Of a stretch of DNA of 64,000 nt, positions 18,047 through 25,865 are shown piece after piece. The first letter of the stretch is position 1. Each line of letters starts with the position of its first letter. Below the pieces are notes generated by a model, which saw nothing but the letters and a program-made list of their open reading frames with translations, ran no database searches and was not told the origin of the DNA. The translations under genes were made by a program, and so were the position numbers. Source of the DNA: Pelagerythrobacter marensis (GTDB lineage: Bacteria > Pseudomonadota > Alphaproteobacteria > Sphingomonadales > Sphingomonadaceae); contig NZ_CP011805.1 of NCBI RefSeq assembly GCF_001028625.1, positions 1,116,001 through 1,180,000 on the forward strand, written 5' to 3'.

Positions 18047-19032
18047 ATCAGTTCTCCACCGAAAGTATCGCGGATATTGCGGGGCACATTGGTATCGAAC
18101 CACCGCGCGACAGGGGCCAGTGCCGGATCGGCGAGATCGCGCTCCATCGCTTCCCACACGCGCGGAATCATCGCCAGATACCGGGCCTTGCCGTCGCGCT
18201 TCCACAGGCGCGTGAATATCCCCACGATCTTCGCGTTGCGCTGCGCCCCCAACCGGGAATAGTCGGCGGCGAACTCCGCACCGGGTCGGGTTGCATCCAC
18301 GTACCGTTCCAGCATGATCCGTTCCAGATCGGGCGACACGTCGCGTCGCGCGTCCTGCAGCAGCGAGACCAGATCGTAAGCCGGATGGCCGACCAGTGCG
18401 TCCTGAAAATCGATCAGGCCCTGCGCACCACTGCCATCGGGCGCCGGGCCCAGCAGCATGATGTTTTCTGCATGGTAATCGCGCAGCACCGTCACCCCCG
18501 GCTGCTGCCTCTCAAGCAACGGAGCGAGCGCCTCTTCCCACGCGGCCAGATAGCCTTTGCTATCGACGGTCAGTCCCATTGCCGGGCAATACCATTCGGT
18601 GAACAGTGCGGTTTCCCGCAGATACGTCGCCATGTCGTAAGGCGCGAACGGCCCCGATGGCGCGCGGTGCAATTCCACCAGAGCATCGATCGCGGCGGCA
18701 TAGGCATTCGTTTCGCCATCCGGATGGGCATCCAGCCAGTCGCGCATCCGGTCCGCCCCGAAATCTTCGAGCAGCACCCAGCCAGTGTCGACATCCTCTG
18801 CCAGAATCTCAGGCGCGCGCTGCCCGTGGGCGGCGAGCCACCGGGCCACATCGAGAAATGGGCGCGGGTCCTCGTGCGGCGGCGGGGCGTGCATCAACAT
18901 GGCCTGCCTTGTTCCATCGGATATGCGAAAATACCGGCGGAACGAGGCATCGCCTTCGAGCGGCTTGATCGCCGCGCCATGCCAACCGGCAGTGTCGAGA
19001 AATGGAATCAGGCCATCGGGCAGGTCGTTCAT
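18043..19032 (-). CDS. amgK: Anomeric MurNAc/GlcNAc kinase AmgK (aminoglycoside-phosphotransferase fold)
   Basis: A 329-residue APH-fold kinase. LRDYHAENIMLL is the Brenner catalytic motif, and LIDFQDALVGHPAYDLVSLLQDAR is the DFG-like metal site in the form typical of AmgK rather than of drug-resistance APHs. AmgK phosphorylates MurNAc at C1. The ATG at 19032 overlaps the tsaE stop (ATGA); an ATG at 19050 would add six residues. The gene runs tsaE > amgK > murU with overlapping codons. It should not be read as an aminoglycoside-resistance gene. Confidence 0.86.
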   Translation of the reverse strand: MNDLPDGLIPFLDTAGWHGAAIKPLEGDASFRRYFRISDGTRQAMLMHAPPPHEDPRPFLDVARWLAAHGQRAPEILAEDVDTGWVLLEDFGADRMRDWLDAHPDGETNAYAAAIDALVELHRAPSGPFAPYDMATYLRETALFTEWYCPAMGLTVDSKGYLAAWEEALAPLLERQQPGVTVLRDYHAENIMLLGPAPDGSGAQGLIDFQDALVGHPAYDLVSLLQDARRDVSPDLERIMLERYVDATRPGAEFAADYSRLGAQRNAKIVGIFTRLWKRDGKARYLAMIPRVWEAMERDLADPALAPVARWFDTNVPRNIRDTFGGELM

Positions 19033-19469
19033 GTCATGCGCCCTAGCCAATCGGCACCCGCCGCGACAATCGCCTTGCGGCCACTATCCGCGATTTCGAG
19101 CGTGATCGACAGGCACCCCGGCTCGTGCGCGAAACCGCCGGCGTTTTCCGGCCATTCGGCGATCAGTGCCGCCCCGCTGCGATAGTCGTCCAGCCCGATT
19201 TCCTCCGCCTCCCCGGGATGTTCGAGTCGGTAGAAATCGGCATGGACCAGCGGGGGATCGGTGTTGTCGTACGTTTCGACGATAGTGAAAGTCGGCGATG
19301 GCACTTCGCCATCGTGGCCCAGCGCCGAAATGATCGCGCGTGCGAGCGTCGTCTTGCCCGCGCCCAGCCCGCCCGAAAGCGCCACGACATCGCCAGGCCG
19401 CAAGGCAAGTGCGATCCGGCGACCCAACGCCTCCATCGCCATGAGGTCGGGCAGTTCAAGCGTCTTCAT
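19029..19469 (-). CDS. tsaE: tRNA t6A biosynthesis ATPase TsaE
   Basis: TsaE is the small ATPase that cycles the TsaB-TsaD complex during threonylcarbamoylation of A37 in ANN-decoding tRNAs. The 146-residue protein has Walker A GGLGAGKTT (33-41), the SPTFTIVETY segment and VHADFYRLEHPGEAEEIGLDDY, all diagnostic. Its ATG overlaps the divL stop and its stop overlaps the amgK start, so it is translationally embedded. Size is normal. Confidence 0.95.
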   Translation of the reverse strand: MKTLELPDLMAMEALGRRIALALRPGDVVALSGGLGAGKTTLARAIISALGHDGEVPSPTFTIVETYDNTDPPLVHADFYRLEHPGEAEEIGLDDYRSGAALIAEWPENAGGFAHEPGCLSITLEIADSGRKAIVAAGADWLGRMT

Positions 19470-21817
19470 CGAACCGACGGCAGCCTGATCGTCGCGGTCG
19501 TGCCCGTCCCCTTGCGCGAAACGATTTCGAGCGTTCCGCCCTGCCCTTCGACAAGTTCGCGCGCCAACGGGATACCCAGGCCCTGCCGCCGTTCCAGACC
19601 GTTGCCGTCCTGCGTCTTGCGCAGGCCGTCGAGGGCGTGGACCAACTCGCTGGCGCTCATCCCGCGGCCATTGTCGGAGATGACTACTCTCGCGCCTTCG
19701 GGCTCGCGCGTCAGGTTGACGAGGATCCGCCCGCCCTTCCCCGTTGCCGCAATCGCGTTGTCGAGCAGGTGGCCGATCGCCCGGCCCAACTGGCGAGGGT
19801 CGGCATCGATCTTGCCGACAGTGCTGCCTTCGAGGTCGAGGCTCAGCCCGGCGGACAATATTGCCTGTTCCCGCTCACGCACGACGGTGGTGACGAGCGG
19901 CATCAGCGCAATCCGTTCCTTCGCCACCGGCAACAGGCCCGCCTCGCTCTGCGATAGATCGAGCACGTCCTCAACCTGATCGGTCAGGCGCGCGACGGAA
20001 TCGAGAATCGCCTGAACGTAGTCCTTCGCCTGTTCCGACAGCTCGCCCGCCGCTCCGCTGTCCAGCAGCTCGGCAAATCCGCCGATGGTCGTCAACGGCG
20101 TGCGGAATTCGTAGCTCATGTTGGCTAGGAAGCGCGTCTTGACCTGGTCGGCTTCTTCCAGCGCCATATTCCGTTCGCGCAGAGCCTCCTCCGCCTTCAC
20201 AGAATCGGTGATATCCAGCACAGTCAAAAGGCCGTTCCCATCGGGCAATGGGACCCCGGCAAATTCCAGCGTCCGCCCATCACCCAGTTGAATGCGGCCC
20301 GCCTTCTCCTTCCGGTCCAGGGTCGCGGCGCGGATCACTTCGCCGACCATCTTCGCTTGCGTCGCGTTGGCGAGATTGGGCGCCAGAGCCTCCGTCAGCG
20401 TGTCGGCCGCGGGATGCTGATCCATCAGCTCGGGATCGAGGCCCCAGGTCCCCGCGAAGCTGCGGTTCCACAATTGCAAATGCCCGTCCGGCGCGAAGAC
20501 CGCGAGCGCTTCGAACAGGCTGTCGAACGTTGCGGTACGCGTGCGCAGCAAAGTATCGCGCGTGGCCGACAGCGCGAGTTGTTCGGTCCGGTCTTCCGCG
20601 ACCATGACCAGCCCGCCATCGGGCATTGGGTTGGCGACCACCCGCAGATGGGTCTTGTCGGCAAGCGGCCAGGCTTCTTCGCGCGCGGTGCTGGCGCTGA
20701 ACCATTCGGCGTGCTCCAGCCGCCAGGCCGGGAAATCGCGCACGACCGGCGTTTTCCCGGCGTCGCGCGCGTCGCTGAGAAAGCGCTCGAAATCGAGCCC
20801 CGCCGCGACCGAGCCCGGGGAAATGCCGAATATCCGGCGGAACGGCTGATTGGCGAAAGTCAGGCGGCGATGATCGTCGAACTGGGCGACGCCCACCGAA
20901 AGCTGATCGAGGATCGAACGCTGCGCCTCGCGAAACGCGCGGAATTCGCGGGCGAGCTCCTCCATGTCTTCGATATCGATGGCGTATCCGGCGATCCCTT
21001 CGCGCCCAAGCGGCAAGTCGCTGACGCGCAGCGAACGCCGTTCCCCCGCAACGGTCGCGGTTACGATCCGTTCGATCGGCGCATCCTGCTCCGCCGACTG
21101 GCGAGCGACCTGCGCGGCAGAAAGCCCGTCGACCGTCTCGATCAGTTCCAGCTGCCGCTCGACCGCATCCGGGGCGCTCGACGCCCCGACCGCTTCGACA
21201 TAGGCGGCATTGACGAGCCGCAGCCGGGCGTCGGCACCGCGGAACCACATCGGCATCGGCGCCGCATCGATCAGGCCGACCAGTGCGGCGAAATCACCCT
21301 GCGCACGCGCCGCTTCCTCACGCAGTCGCGCCAGCTCGCTTTCGCTCTCGCTGAAATCGAAGACCCAGATCAGGGCGGCGCCGCCGGGCGAAACCTGCGG
21401 GTCGGCCAATGCCCCCCGCAAGGCGAGGCTGCGCCGCGAACCGGGCGGCGTCAGAGCCATGCGGAACGGGGCCGCGGTCTTCTGCGCACGGCGTACATGT
21501 TCGGTAAGTTCGACCAGTTGCGACCGCGATAGCCCGCCGCCATCGCTGCCCGACAGCTCGCTCAGATAGGCCGGGAGGCGGTCAAGGCCGAGCCATCCGG
21601 CCAGCCGTTCCGACGCCTCGATACGCATATCGGCACGGACCAGCAGCGGGATTGCCGGTGCCTCGTCGATCATGCGGGCCATGCGCCGCGCAGCCTTGCG
21701 ACTGGCTTCCGCGCCCCTGGCCTTCCCCGCCGCGGCGATCATCAGCCAGGCGGCACCGGCAGTCCAGGCTGCCAGTAGCAGTCCGATCAGCGCCAGTGCG
21801 GTGGGGGGAATCTCCAT
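19466..21817 (-). CDS. divL: DivL-type PAS-domain histidine pseudokinase (Tyr in place of phospho-His)
   Basis: A 783-residue membrane-anchored sensor: one N-terminal span (LALIGLLLAAWTAGAAWLMIAAAG), several PAS-like regions, HisKA and HATPase domains. The H-box reads MSYEFRTPLT; the codon at 20113-20111 is TAC, giving Tyr569 where His is expected. ATPase motifs are present (LLDNAIAATG, ISDNGRGMSASEL, GLGIPLARELVEGQGG). This Tyr substitution is the hallmark of DivL, which in Caulobacter works with DivK and the CckA-CtrA phosphorelay instead of as an ordinary kinase. The position ahead of tsaE-amgK-murU-addBA supports orthology. First gene of the 11-kb minus-strand chain. Confidence 0.87.
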   Translation of the reverse strand: MEIPPTALALIGLLLAAWTAGAAWLMIAAAGKARGAEASRKAARRMARMIDEAPAIPLLVRADMRIEASERLAGWLGLDRLPAYLSELSGSDGGGLSRSQLVELTEHVRRAQKTAAPFRMALTPPGSRRSLALRGALADPQVSPGGAALIWVFDFSESESELARLREEAARAQGDFAALVGLIDAAPMPMWFRGADARLRLVNAAYVEAVGASSAPDAVERQLELIETVDGLSAAQVARQSAEQDAPIERIVTATVAGERRSLRVSDLPLGREGIAGYAIDIEDMEELAREFRAFREAQRSILDQLSVGVAQFDDHRRLTFANQPFRRIFGISPGSVAAGLDFERFLSDARDAGKTPVVRDFPAWRLEHAEWFSASTAREEAWPLADKTHLRVVANPMPDGGLVMVAEDRTEQLALSATRDTLLRTRTATFDSLFEALAVFAPDGHLQLWNRSFAGTWGLDPELMDQHPAADTLTEALAPNLANATQAKMVGEVIRAATLDRKEKAGRIQLGDGRTLEFAGVPLPDGNGLLTVLDITDSVKAEEALRERNMALEEADQVKTRFLANMSYEFRTPLTTIGGFAELLDSGAAGELSEQAKDYVQAILDSVARLTDQVEDVLDLSQSEAGLLPVAKERIALMPLVTTVVREREQAILSAGLSLDLEGSTVGKIDADPRQLGRAIGHLLDNAIAATGKGGRILVNLTREPEGARVVISDNGRGMSASELVHALDGLRKTQDGNGLERRQGLGIPLARELVEGQGGTLEIVSRKGTGTTATIRLPSVR

Positions 21818-21916
21818 GCCGGTCAGCTATGCGGCAAGTGCGCGTGATGCAACGGCAATCCTGTCACCCGCGCAGTGAAGCCCCCTGTCGGACAACACCT
21901 GACGGGTCGGCGTGGC

Positions 21917-21955
21917 TCCGGGCCTCGCCCCCGCACATCGGGAGCAAGGCCCGGA
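21917..21955 (-). terminator. Hairpin terminator after ahcY
   Basis: About 16 nearly paired positions (TCCGGGCCTTGCTCCC against GGGGGCGAGGCCCGGA, two mismatches) with a seven-base loop start 10 bases after the ahcY stop. A strong stem without a clear U-run. The rest of 21818-21964 is unremarkable. Confidence 0.55.
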
Positions 21956-21964
21956 AACCGGCGC

Positions 21965-23377
21965 TTAGTAGCGGTAGTGATCGGGCTTGAACGGGCCCTG
22001 CTGCGGCACACCGATATAATCGGCCTGCTTCTGGCTCAGCTGCGTCAAAGTGACGCCGAGCTTTTCGAGATGAAGAGCCGCGACTTTCTCGTCCAGATGC
22101 TTGGGCAGGACGTAAACGTCGTTCTTATAATCGTCCGCCTTGGTGAACAGCTCGATCTGAGCCAGCGTCTGGTTGGTGAAGCTGGAACTCATCACGAAGC
22201 TGGGGTGGCCCGTGGCGCAGCCCAGGTTGACGAGCCGGCCCTTGGCGAGGACCAGGATCGACTTGTCATCCGGGAAAGTCACCAGGTCGGTGCCCGGCTT
22301 GATCTCTTTCCACGTGTAATTGTCGAGCGCGGAAATCTGGATCTCGCTGTCGAAGTGGCCGATGTTGCACACGATCGCCATGTGCTTCATCGCCTTCATG
22401 TGTTCGGCCGTGATCACGTCCTCGTTGCCGGTCGCGGTCACGAAGATGTCGCAGCGCTTGACCGCTTCTTCCATCGTTACGACCTCGAAACCGTCCATCG
22501 CGGCCTGGAGAGCGCAGATCGGATCGATTTCGGTCACCATCACCCGCGCGCCGCCGTCGCGCAGCGACGCGGCCGAGCCCTTGCCCACGTCACCATAGCC
22601 CGCGACGCAGGCGACCTTGCCCGCCAGCATGACATCGGTCGCGCGGCGGATCGCGTCGACCAGCGATTCCTTGCAGCCATAGAGGTTGTCGAACTTGGAC
22701 TTGGTCACGCTGTCGTTCACGTTGATCGCAGGGAACGGCAGCTTGCCCTGCTTTGCGATCTGGTACAGCCGCATGACGCCGGTGGTCGTTTCTTCCGAAA
22801 CGCCCTTGATCGCCTTGACCGATTTCGTGAGATAGCCCGGCTTGGCCTTGACGAAGGCCTTGAGCGCGCGCTGCATCTCGATTTCTTCCGCGTTCTGCGG
22901 CGCGGGCATTTCCTCGCCCGCTTCGATCCGTGCGCCCCAAAGTGCAAACATCGTCGCGTCGCCGCCATCGTCGAGGATCATGTTTGCGGTGCGATCCGCA
23001 TCGTCATCGCTCGACCAGTCGAAAATCTTGCCGACATAGTCCCAGTAATCGGCCAGGCTTTCGCCCTTCACCGCAAACACCGGCACGCCGTTGGCCGCCA
23101 TCGCGGCAGCGGCATGGTCCTGCGTCGAATAGATATTGCAGGTCGCCCAGCGCACGTCAGCGCCCAGGGCGGTGAGGGTTTCGATCAGAACCGCGGTCTG
23201 GATCGTCATGTGCAGCGAGCCGGTGATGCGCGCGCCCTTCAGCGGCTGTGCCTCGCCATATTCCTCGCGCAGGGCCATCAGGCCCGGCATTTCGGTTTCG
23301 GCGATCGCGATTTCGTCGCGTCCGTACTCGGCGAGGCTGATGTCCTTGACGATGTAATCCTGCTTGGCGTCGGCCAC
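21965..23377 (-). CDS. ahcY: S-adenosylhomocysteine hydrolase
   Basis: AhcY splits S-adenosylhomocysteine into adenosine and homocysteine, relieving product inhibition of methyltransferases and feeding MetE/MetH. The 470-residue NAD-dependent enzyme shows HMTIQTAVLIETL, NIYSTQDHAAAA, the Rossmann motif VAGYGDVGKGSA, and the conserved C-terminal PDHYRY. The GTG at 23377 has AGGAG seven bases upstream and decides the start; the longer frame to 23509 runs through the operator and promoter region. A palindrome at 23468-23487 probably controls it. I saw no SAH riboswitch in the 5' region. Confidence 0.96.
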   Translation of the reverse strand: MADAKQDYIVKDISLAEYGRDEIAIAETEMPGLMALREEYGEAQPLKGARITGSLHMTIQTAVLIETLTALGADVRWATCNIYSTQDHAAAAMAANGVPVFAVKGESLADYWDYVGKIFDWSSDDDADRTANMILDDGGDATMFALWGARIEAGEEMPAPQNAEEIEMQRALKAFVKAKPGYLTKSVKAIKGVSEETTTGVMRLYQIAKQGKLPFPAINVNDSVTKSKFDNLYGCKESLVDAIRRATDVMLAGKVACVAGYGDVGKGSAASLRDGGARVMVTEIDPICALQAAMDGFEVVTMEEAVKRCDIFVTATGNEDVITAEHMKAMKHMAIVCNIGHFDSEIQISALDNYTWKEIKPGTDLVTFPDDKSILVLAKGRLVNLGCATGHPSFVMSSSFTNQTLAQIELFTKADDYKNDVYVLPKHLDEKVAALHLEKLGVTLTQLSQKQADYIGVPQQGPFKPDHYRY

Positions 23378-23467
23378 GAAATTCTCCTGAAATCTGCTGA
23401 CAATCTGCACGCGCTGCGCGCTCGTTTTCCTGGTGGGGGATGTAGCGACGGGTATGCTGCGAAGCAA

Positions 23468-23487
23468 ATATAAAGCGATCTTTATAT
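23468..23487. promoter_or_regulatory. Perfect 8-4-8 palindrome upstream of ahcY (putative methionine-cycle repressor site)
   Basis: The site reads ATATAAAG, CGAT, CTTTATAT: two perfect inverted 8-base arms. It lies about 90 bp upstream of the ahcY GTG and 77 bp upstream of the divergent peroxiredoxin gene. A degenerate copy with the same 8-4-8 geometry lies upstream of metE (28839-28858). The pattern suggests a dimeric repressor of methionine-cycle genes; an ArsR-type SAH-responsive regulator such as SahR is the obvious family, but that is inference. Confidence 0.6.
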
Positions 23488-23563
23488 CCTTTGCCGTTGC
23501 CGCGCGCATCGCAAGCTCTATATCGACACGCGAACGGATGGGACTACGAAAGGATATTGCGAG

Positions 23564-24043
23564 ATGACGATTTCGGTAGGCGACACGATTCCCGATGTGA
23601 AACTGGTGAAGGCGACCGACAACGGTCCCGAGCAGGTTCAGGCGAGCGAATATTTCAAGGGCAGGAAAGTCGCGCTGTTCTCAGTCCCCGGTGCCTTCAC
23701 TCCGACGTGTTCGGCGCGCCACCTCCCCGGCTATGTCGAGAAGGCGGCTGACCTGAAGGCCAAGGGCGTGGACGAGATCGCCTGCACGGCGGTCAACGAC
23801 GCATTCGTGATGGGCGCGTGGAACAAGGACGCGGGCTCGGACGAGATCACCATGCTGGCTGACGGAAACGGCGAATTCGCCCAGGCAACCGGGCTGACGA
23901 TGGACGGCAGCGGCTTCGGCCTGGGCCAGCGTGGCCAGCGCTATTCGATGATCGTCGAAGATGGCGTGGTGAAGGAACTCAATGTCGAGCAGCCGGGCGA
24001 TTTCTCGGTCTCCAGCGCGGAGCATATGCTCGGCCAGCTCTAA
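23564..24043 (+). CDS. Prx5-type peroxiredoxin
   Basis: A 159-residue thiol peroxidase of the AhpC/TSA superfamily. The peroxidatic cysteine is C49 in PGAFTPTCS, and GLGQRGQRYSMIVEDGVV is the Prx5 signature near the C-terminus. It reduces hydrogen or organic peroxides using thioredoxin or glutathione/glutaredoxin. No glutaredoxin domain is fused. AAAGGA lies upstream of the ATG. The gene is divergent from ahcY and shares the intergenic region with its palindrome, so the site could affect both. Confidence 0.92.
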   Translation: MTISVGDTIPDVKLVKATDNGPEQVQASEYFKGRKVALFSVPGAFTPTCSARHLPGYVEKAADLKAKGVDEIACTAVNDAFVMGAWNKDAGSDEITMLADGNGEFAQATGLTMDGSGFGLGQRGQRYSMIVEDGVVKELNVEQPGDFSVSSAEHMLGQL

Positions 24044-24052
24044 AGGTCTCTC

Positions 24053-24082
24053 GGCGGCCCGTGCGTTCGACGCCGGGCCGCC
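24053..24082 (+). terminator. Hairpin terminator after the peroxiredoxin gene
   Basis: GGCGGCCC (24053-24060) pairs with GGGCCGCC (24075-24082), followed by TTGATC. It separates the peroxiredoxin transcript from the cobalamin riboswitch leader that starts about 40 bp later. Confidence 0.55.
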
Positions 24083-24120
24083 TTGATCGCGCCCCGGCGG
24101 CGCAATTTTGATACTGTGTC

Positions 24121-24313
24121 GAGGTTCTTCGGTGGGCTGTCCTGCCGGAGCTAAGACGGGAAGCCGGTGCGCCCTTGCGGGCAAATCCGGCGCTGCCCCC
24201 GCAACTGTGAGCGGAGAGCGGCGGTCCATCGCGATGTGAAGTTCATCGCAGTCACTGGGGTGCCCCGGGAAGACGGACCGATCGCAACGACCCGCGAGCC
24301 AGGAGACCTGCCT
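24121..24313 (+). ncRNA. Cobalamin riboswitch upstream of an acyl-CoA thioesterase
   Basis: The conserved cobalamin-aptamer blocks occur in order: GAGGTTCTT, GCTAAGACGGGAAGCCGGTG, AATCCGGCGCTGCCCCCGCAACTGTGAGCGG, CACTGGGG, CCGGGAAGACGG and GACCCGCGAGCCAGGAGACCTGCC. A second copy precedes metE at 28901-29104. Between the aptamer and the ATG at 24431, CACCGGCGG (24331-24339) can pair with CCGCCGGTG (24384-24392), and an inner hairpin GCGCAGT-CAAC-ACTGCGC lies at 24367-24384; these are candidates for the expression platform. A GATACT hexamer at 24110-24115 could be a -10 element. The thioesterase is the only gene downstream on this strand before convergent folE. Confidence 0.93.
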
Positions 24314-24430
24314 CCCGACACCATATCGTCCACCGGCGGGGTGCCCGGTCTGGTCGCAAGCAAGGCGCGCAGTCAACACTGCGCCGCCGGTGCGCGAGCC
24401 CGATCGATCATCTCGTCCACAGCGGGATAG

Positions 24431-25276
24431 ATGACCATGACGCTTCGCACGCCCAAACCCGGCTCCACGCCGCCGGTATCCGACGATACCGGTCCGACCG
24501 GCCACAGGTACCGCCCCGTTCAACTGATCGACATGGTGTTTCCGGGGGATACCAACCATCATGGCACCCTGTTCGGGGGAGTGGCGCTGGCGCATATGGA
24601 CAAGGTGGCGTTTCTCGCCGCCTCTCGCCACGGCCGTGCGCCGTTCGTAACCGCATCGTCGGAGAAGATCGACTTCGCTGCCCCCGCCCGTGAAGGCGAC
24701 ATGGTCGAAGTGACGGGGCGCATCGTTCGGGTCGGCTCCAGCTCGCTCGATGTCGAGGTCGAGCTGGTCGCCGAAACGCCGGTAACGGGCGAGCGGCGCA
24801 TGTGTACCCGTGGTCGCTTCGCCATGGTGGCGCGCAAGGGGCCCGACACGCGGCTGCCCCTGCCGCCAATGCCGTCTGGCACCGATGGGCAGGACGATCA
24901 CTGCGACCGGGCGCTGAGACTGGCCGAAATGGTCTTTCCCGGCCAGACCAACCATTACGGCACGCTCTATGGCGGCGACGCCCTGCGAATGATGGGCAAG
25001 GCCGCATTCATCGCTGCGACCCGGCATGTGCGCGAAGTGCTGGTGATGGCGTCTTCCGACCGGATCGATTTCGTCGCCCCGATCGGCGAAGGGGATATGA
25101 TCGAACTGGTGGCAGAGGTGAAGATGACGGGGCGCAGCTCCGTCCGGGTCGCGGTCGAACTATGGTCGGAAGCCTTGCTGACGGGCGAACGGCGGCACGC
25201 AGCGACCGCCCTCTTCACGCTCGTCAGCGTGGGCCCGGATGGTCGGCCCCTGCCTCTCAATACCCCATCAGCTTGA
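24431..25276 (+). CDS. Tandem-hotdog acyl-CoA thioesterase under cobalamin-riboswitch control
   Basis: Hydrolyses acyl-CoA to free acid and CoA; the acyl group is not readable. The 281-residue protein holds two hotdog domains that are clear repeats (about 31-135 and 163-270): MVFPGDTNHHGTLFGG against MVFPGQTNHYGTLYGG. Repeat 1 keeps the YciA/ACOT7 catalytic acid in ALAHMDKVA (D57); repeat 2 has Gly at that place (ALRMMGKAA). Both keep N-H-x-G-T-L (N42, N174). As in ACOT7, one composite site per pair is likely. No strong Shine-Dalgarno is seen, so an ATG at 24437 is possible. The 3' end overlaps the folE 3' end by 20 bp. Confidence 0.88.
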   Translation: MTMTLRTPKPGSTPPVSDDTGPTGHRYRPVQLIDMVFPGDTNHHGTLFGGVALAHMDKVAFLAASRHGRAPFVTASSEKIDFAAPAREGDMVEVTGRIVRVGSSSLDVEVELVAETPVTGERRMCTRGRFAMVARKGPDTRLPLPPMPSGTDGQDDHCDRALRLAEMVFPGQTNHYGTLYGGDALRMMGKAAFIAATRHVREVLVMASSDRIDFVAPIGEGDMIELVAEVKMTGRSSVRVAVELWSEALLTGERRHAATALFTLVSVGPDGRPLPLNTPSA

Positions 25277-25865
25277 GCACTTCCTCACGGCTCCGCGGAT
25301 CGTCGAGGAACGTGCCCATCATGCGGCTGGTGGTCATGGTTACGCCGGGGGTGCGAACCCCGCGCGCCGTCATGCAGCTGTGGCTGGCCTCTATCACCAC
25401 TGCCACGCCCTGCGGCTGGAGGTGTTCCCAGATGCAGTCGGCCACCTCCGCAGTCAGCCGTTCCTGTACCTGCAAACGACGAGCGAAGCCGTGGAGGACG
25501 CGAGCCAGCTTGGAGATACCGACAACGCGGTCGGTCGGCAGATAGGCAATCGCTGCCTTGCCGATGATCGGCGCCATGTGATGTTCGCAGTGGCTCTGGA
25601 ACGGAATATCCTTGAGCAGGACGATTTCGTTGTACCCGCCGACTTCCTCGAACACGCGGCTCAAATGGATCGCCGGATCTTCGCCATAACCGAGGCAGTA
25701 TTCCTTCCACGCGCGGGCGACACGGCTGGGGGTGTCGAGCAGCCCCTCCCGCGCCGGATCGTCGCCGGCCCAGCGGATCAGAGTGCGGATCGCTTCCTGC
25801 ACATCGTCGGGTACGGGGAGCTTGCCCCGGGATACGTCTTCGTCGGGCCCGACCAGGCTGCTCAT
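25257..25865 (-). CDS. folE: GTP cyclohydrolase I
   Basis: FolE converts GTP to 7,8-dihydroneopterin triphosphate, the first step of folate (and, in some bacteria, queuosine-type deazapurine) synthesis. The 202-residue enzyme has the zinc ligands C93 and H96 in PFQSHCEHHMAPI and the third Cys in EASHSCMTARGV, plus the active-site segment TDRVVGISKLARVL. The ATG overlaps the stop of the phospholipase-D-like gene (ATGA), so the two are likely co-expressed. Its 3' end overlaps the convergent B12-controlled thioesterase gene. Confidence 0.96.
   Translation of the reverse strand: MSSLVGPDEDVSRGKLPVPDDVQEAIRTLIRWAGDDPAREGLLDTPSRVARAWKEYCLGYGEDPAIHLSRVFEEVGGYNEIVLLKDIPFQSHCEHHMAPIIGKAAIAYLPTDRVVGISKLARVLHGFARRLQVQERLTAEVADCIWEHLQPQGVAVVIEASHSCMTARGVRTPGVTMTTSRMMGTFLDDPRSREEVLKLMGY

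Noticed and set aside
18043..19032. Aminoglycoside-resistance phosphotransferase
   Set aside because: The motif pattern and tsaE/murU neighbours identify an AmgK-type sugar kinase.
23378..23467. SAH riboswitch in the ahcY leader
   Set aside because: The ahcY 5' region does not show the conserved SAH-aptamer blocks; the palindrome further up is the better explanation for control.
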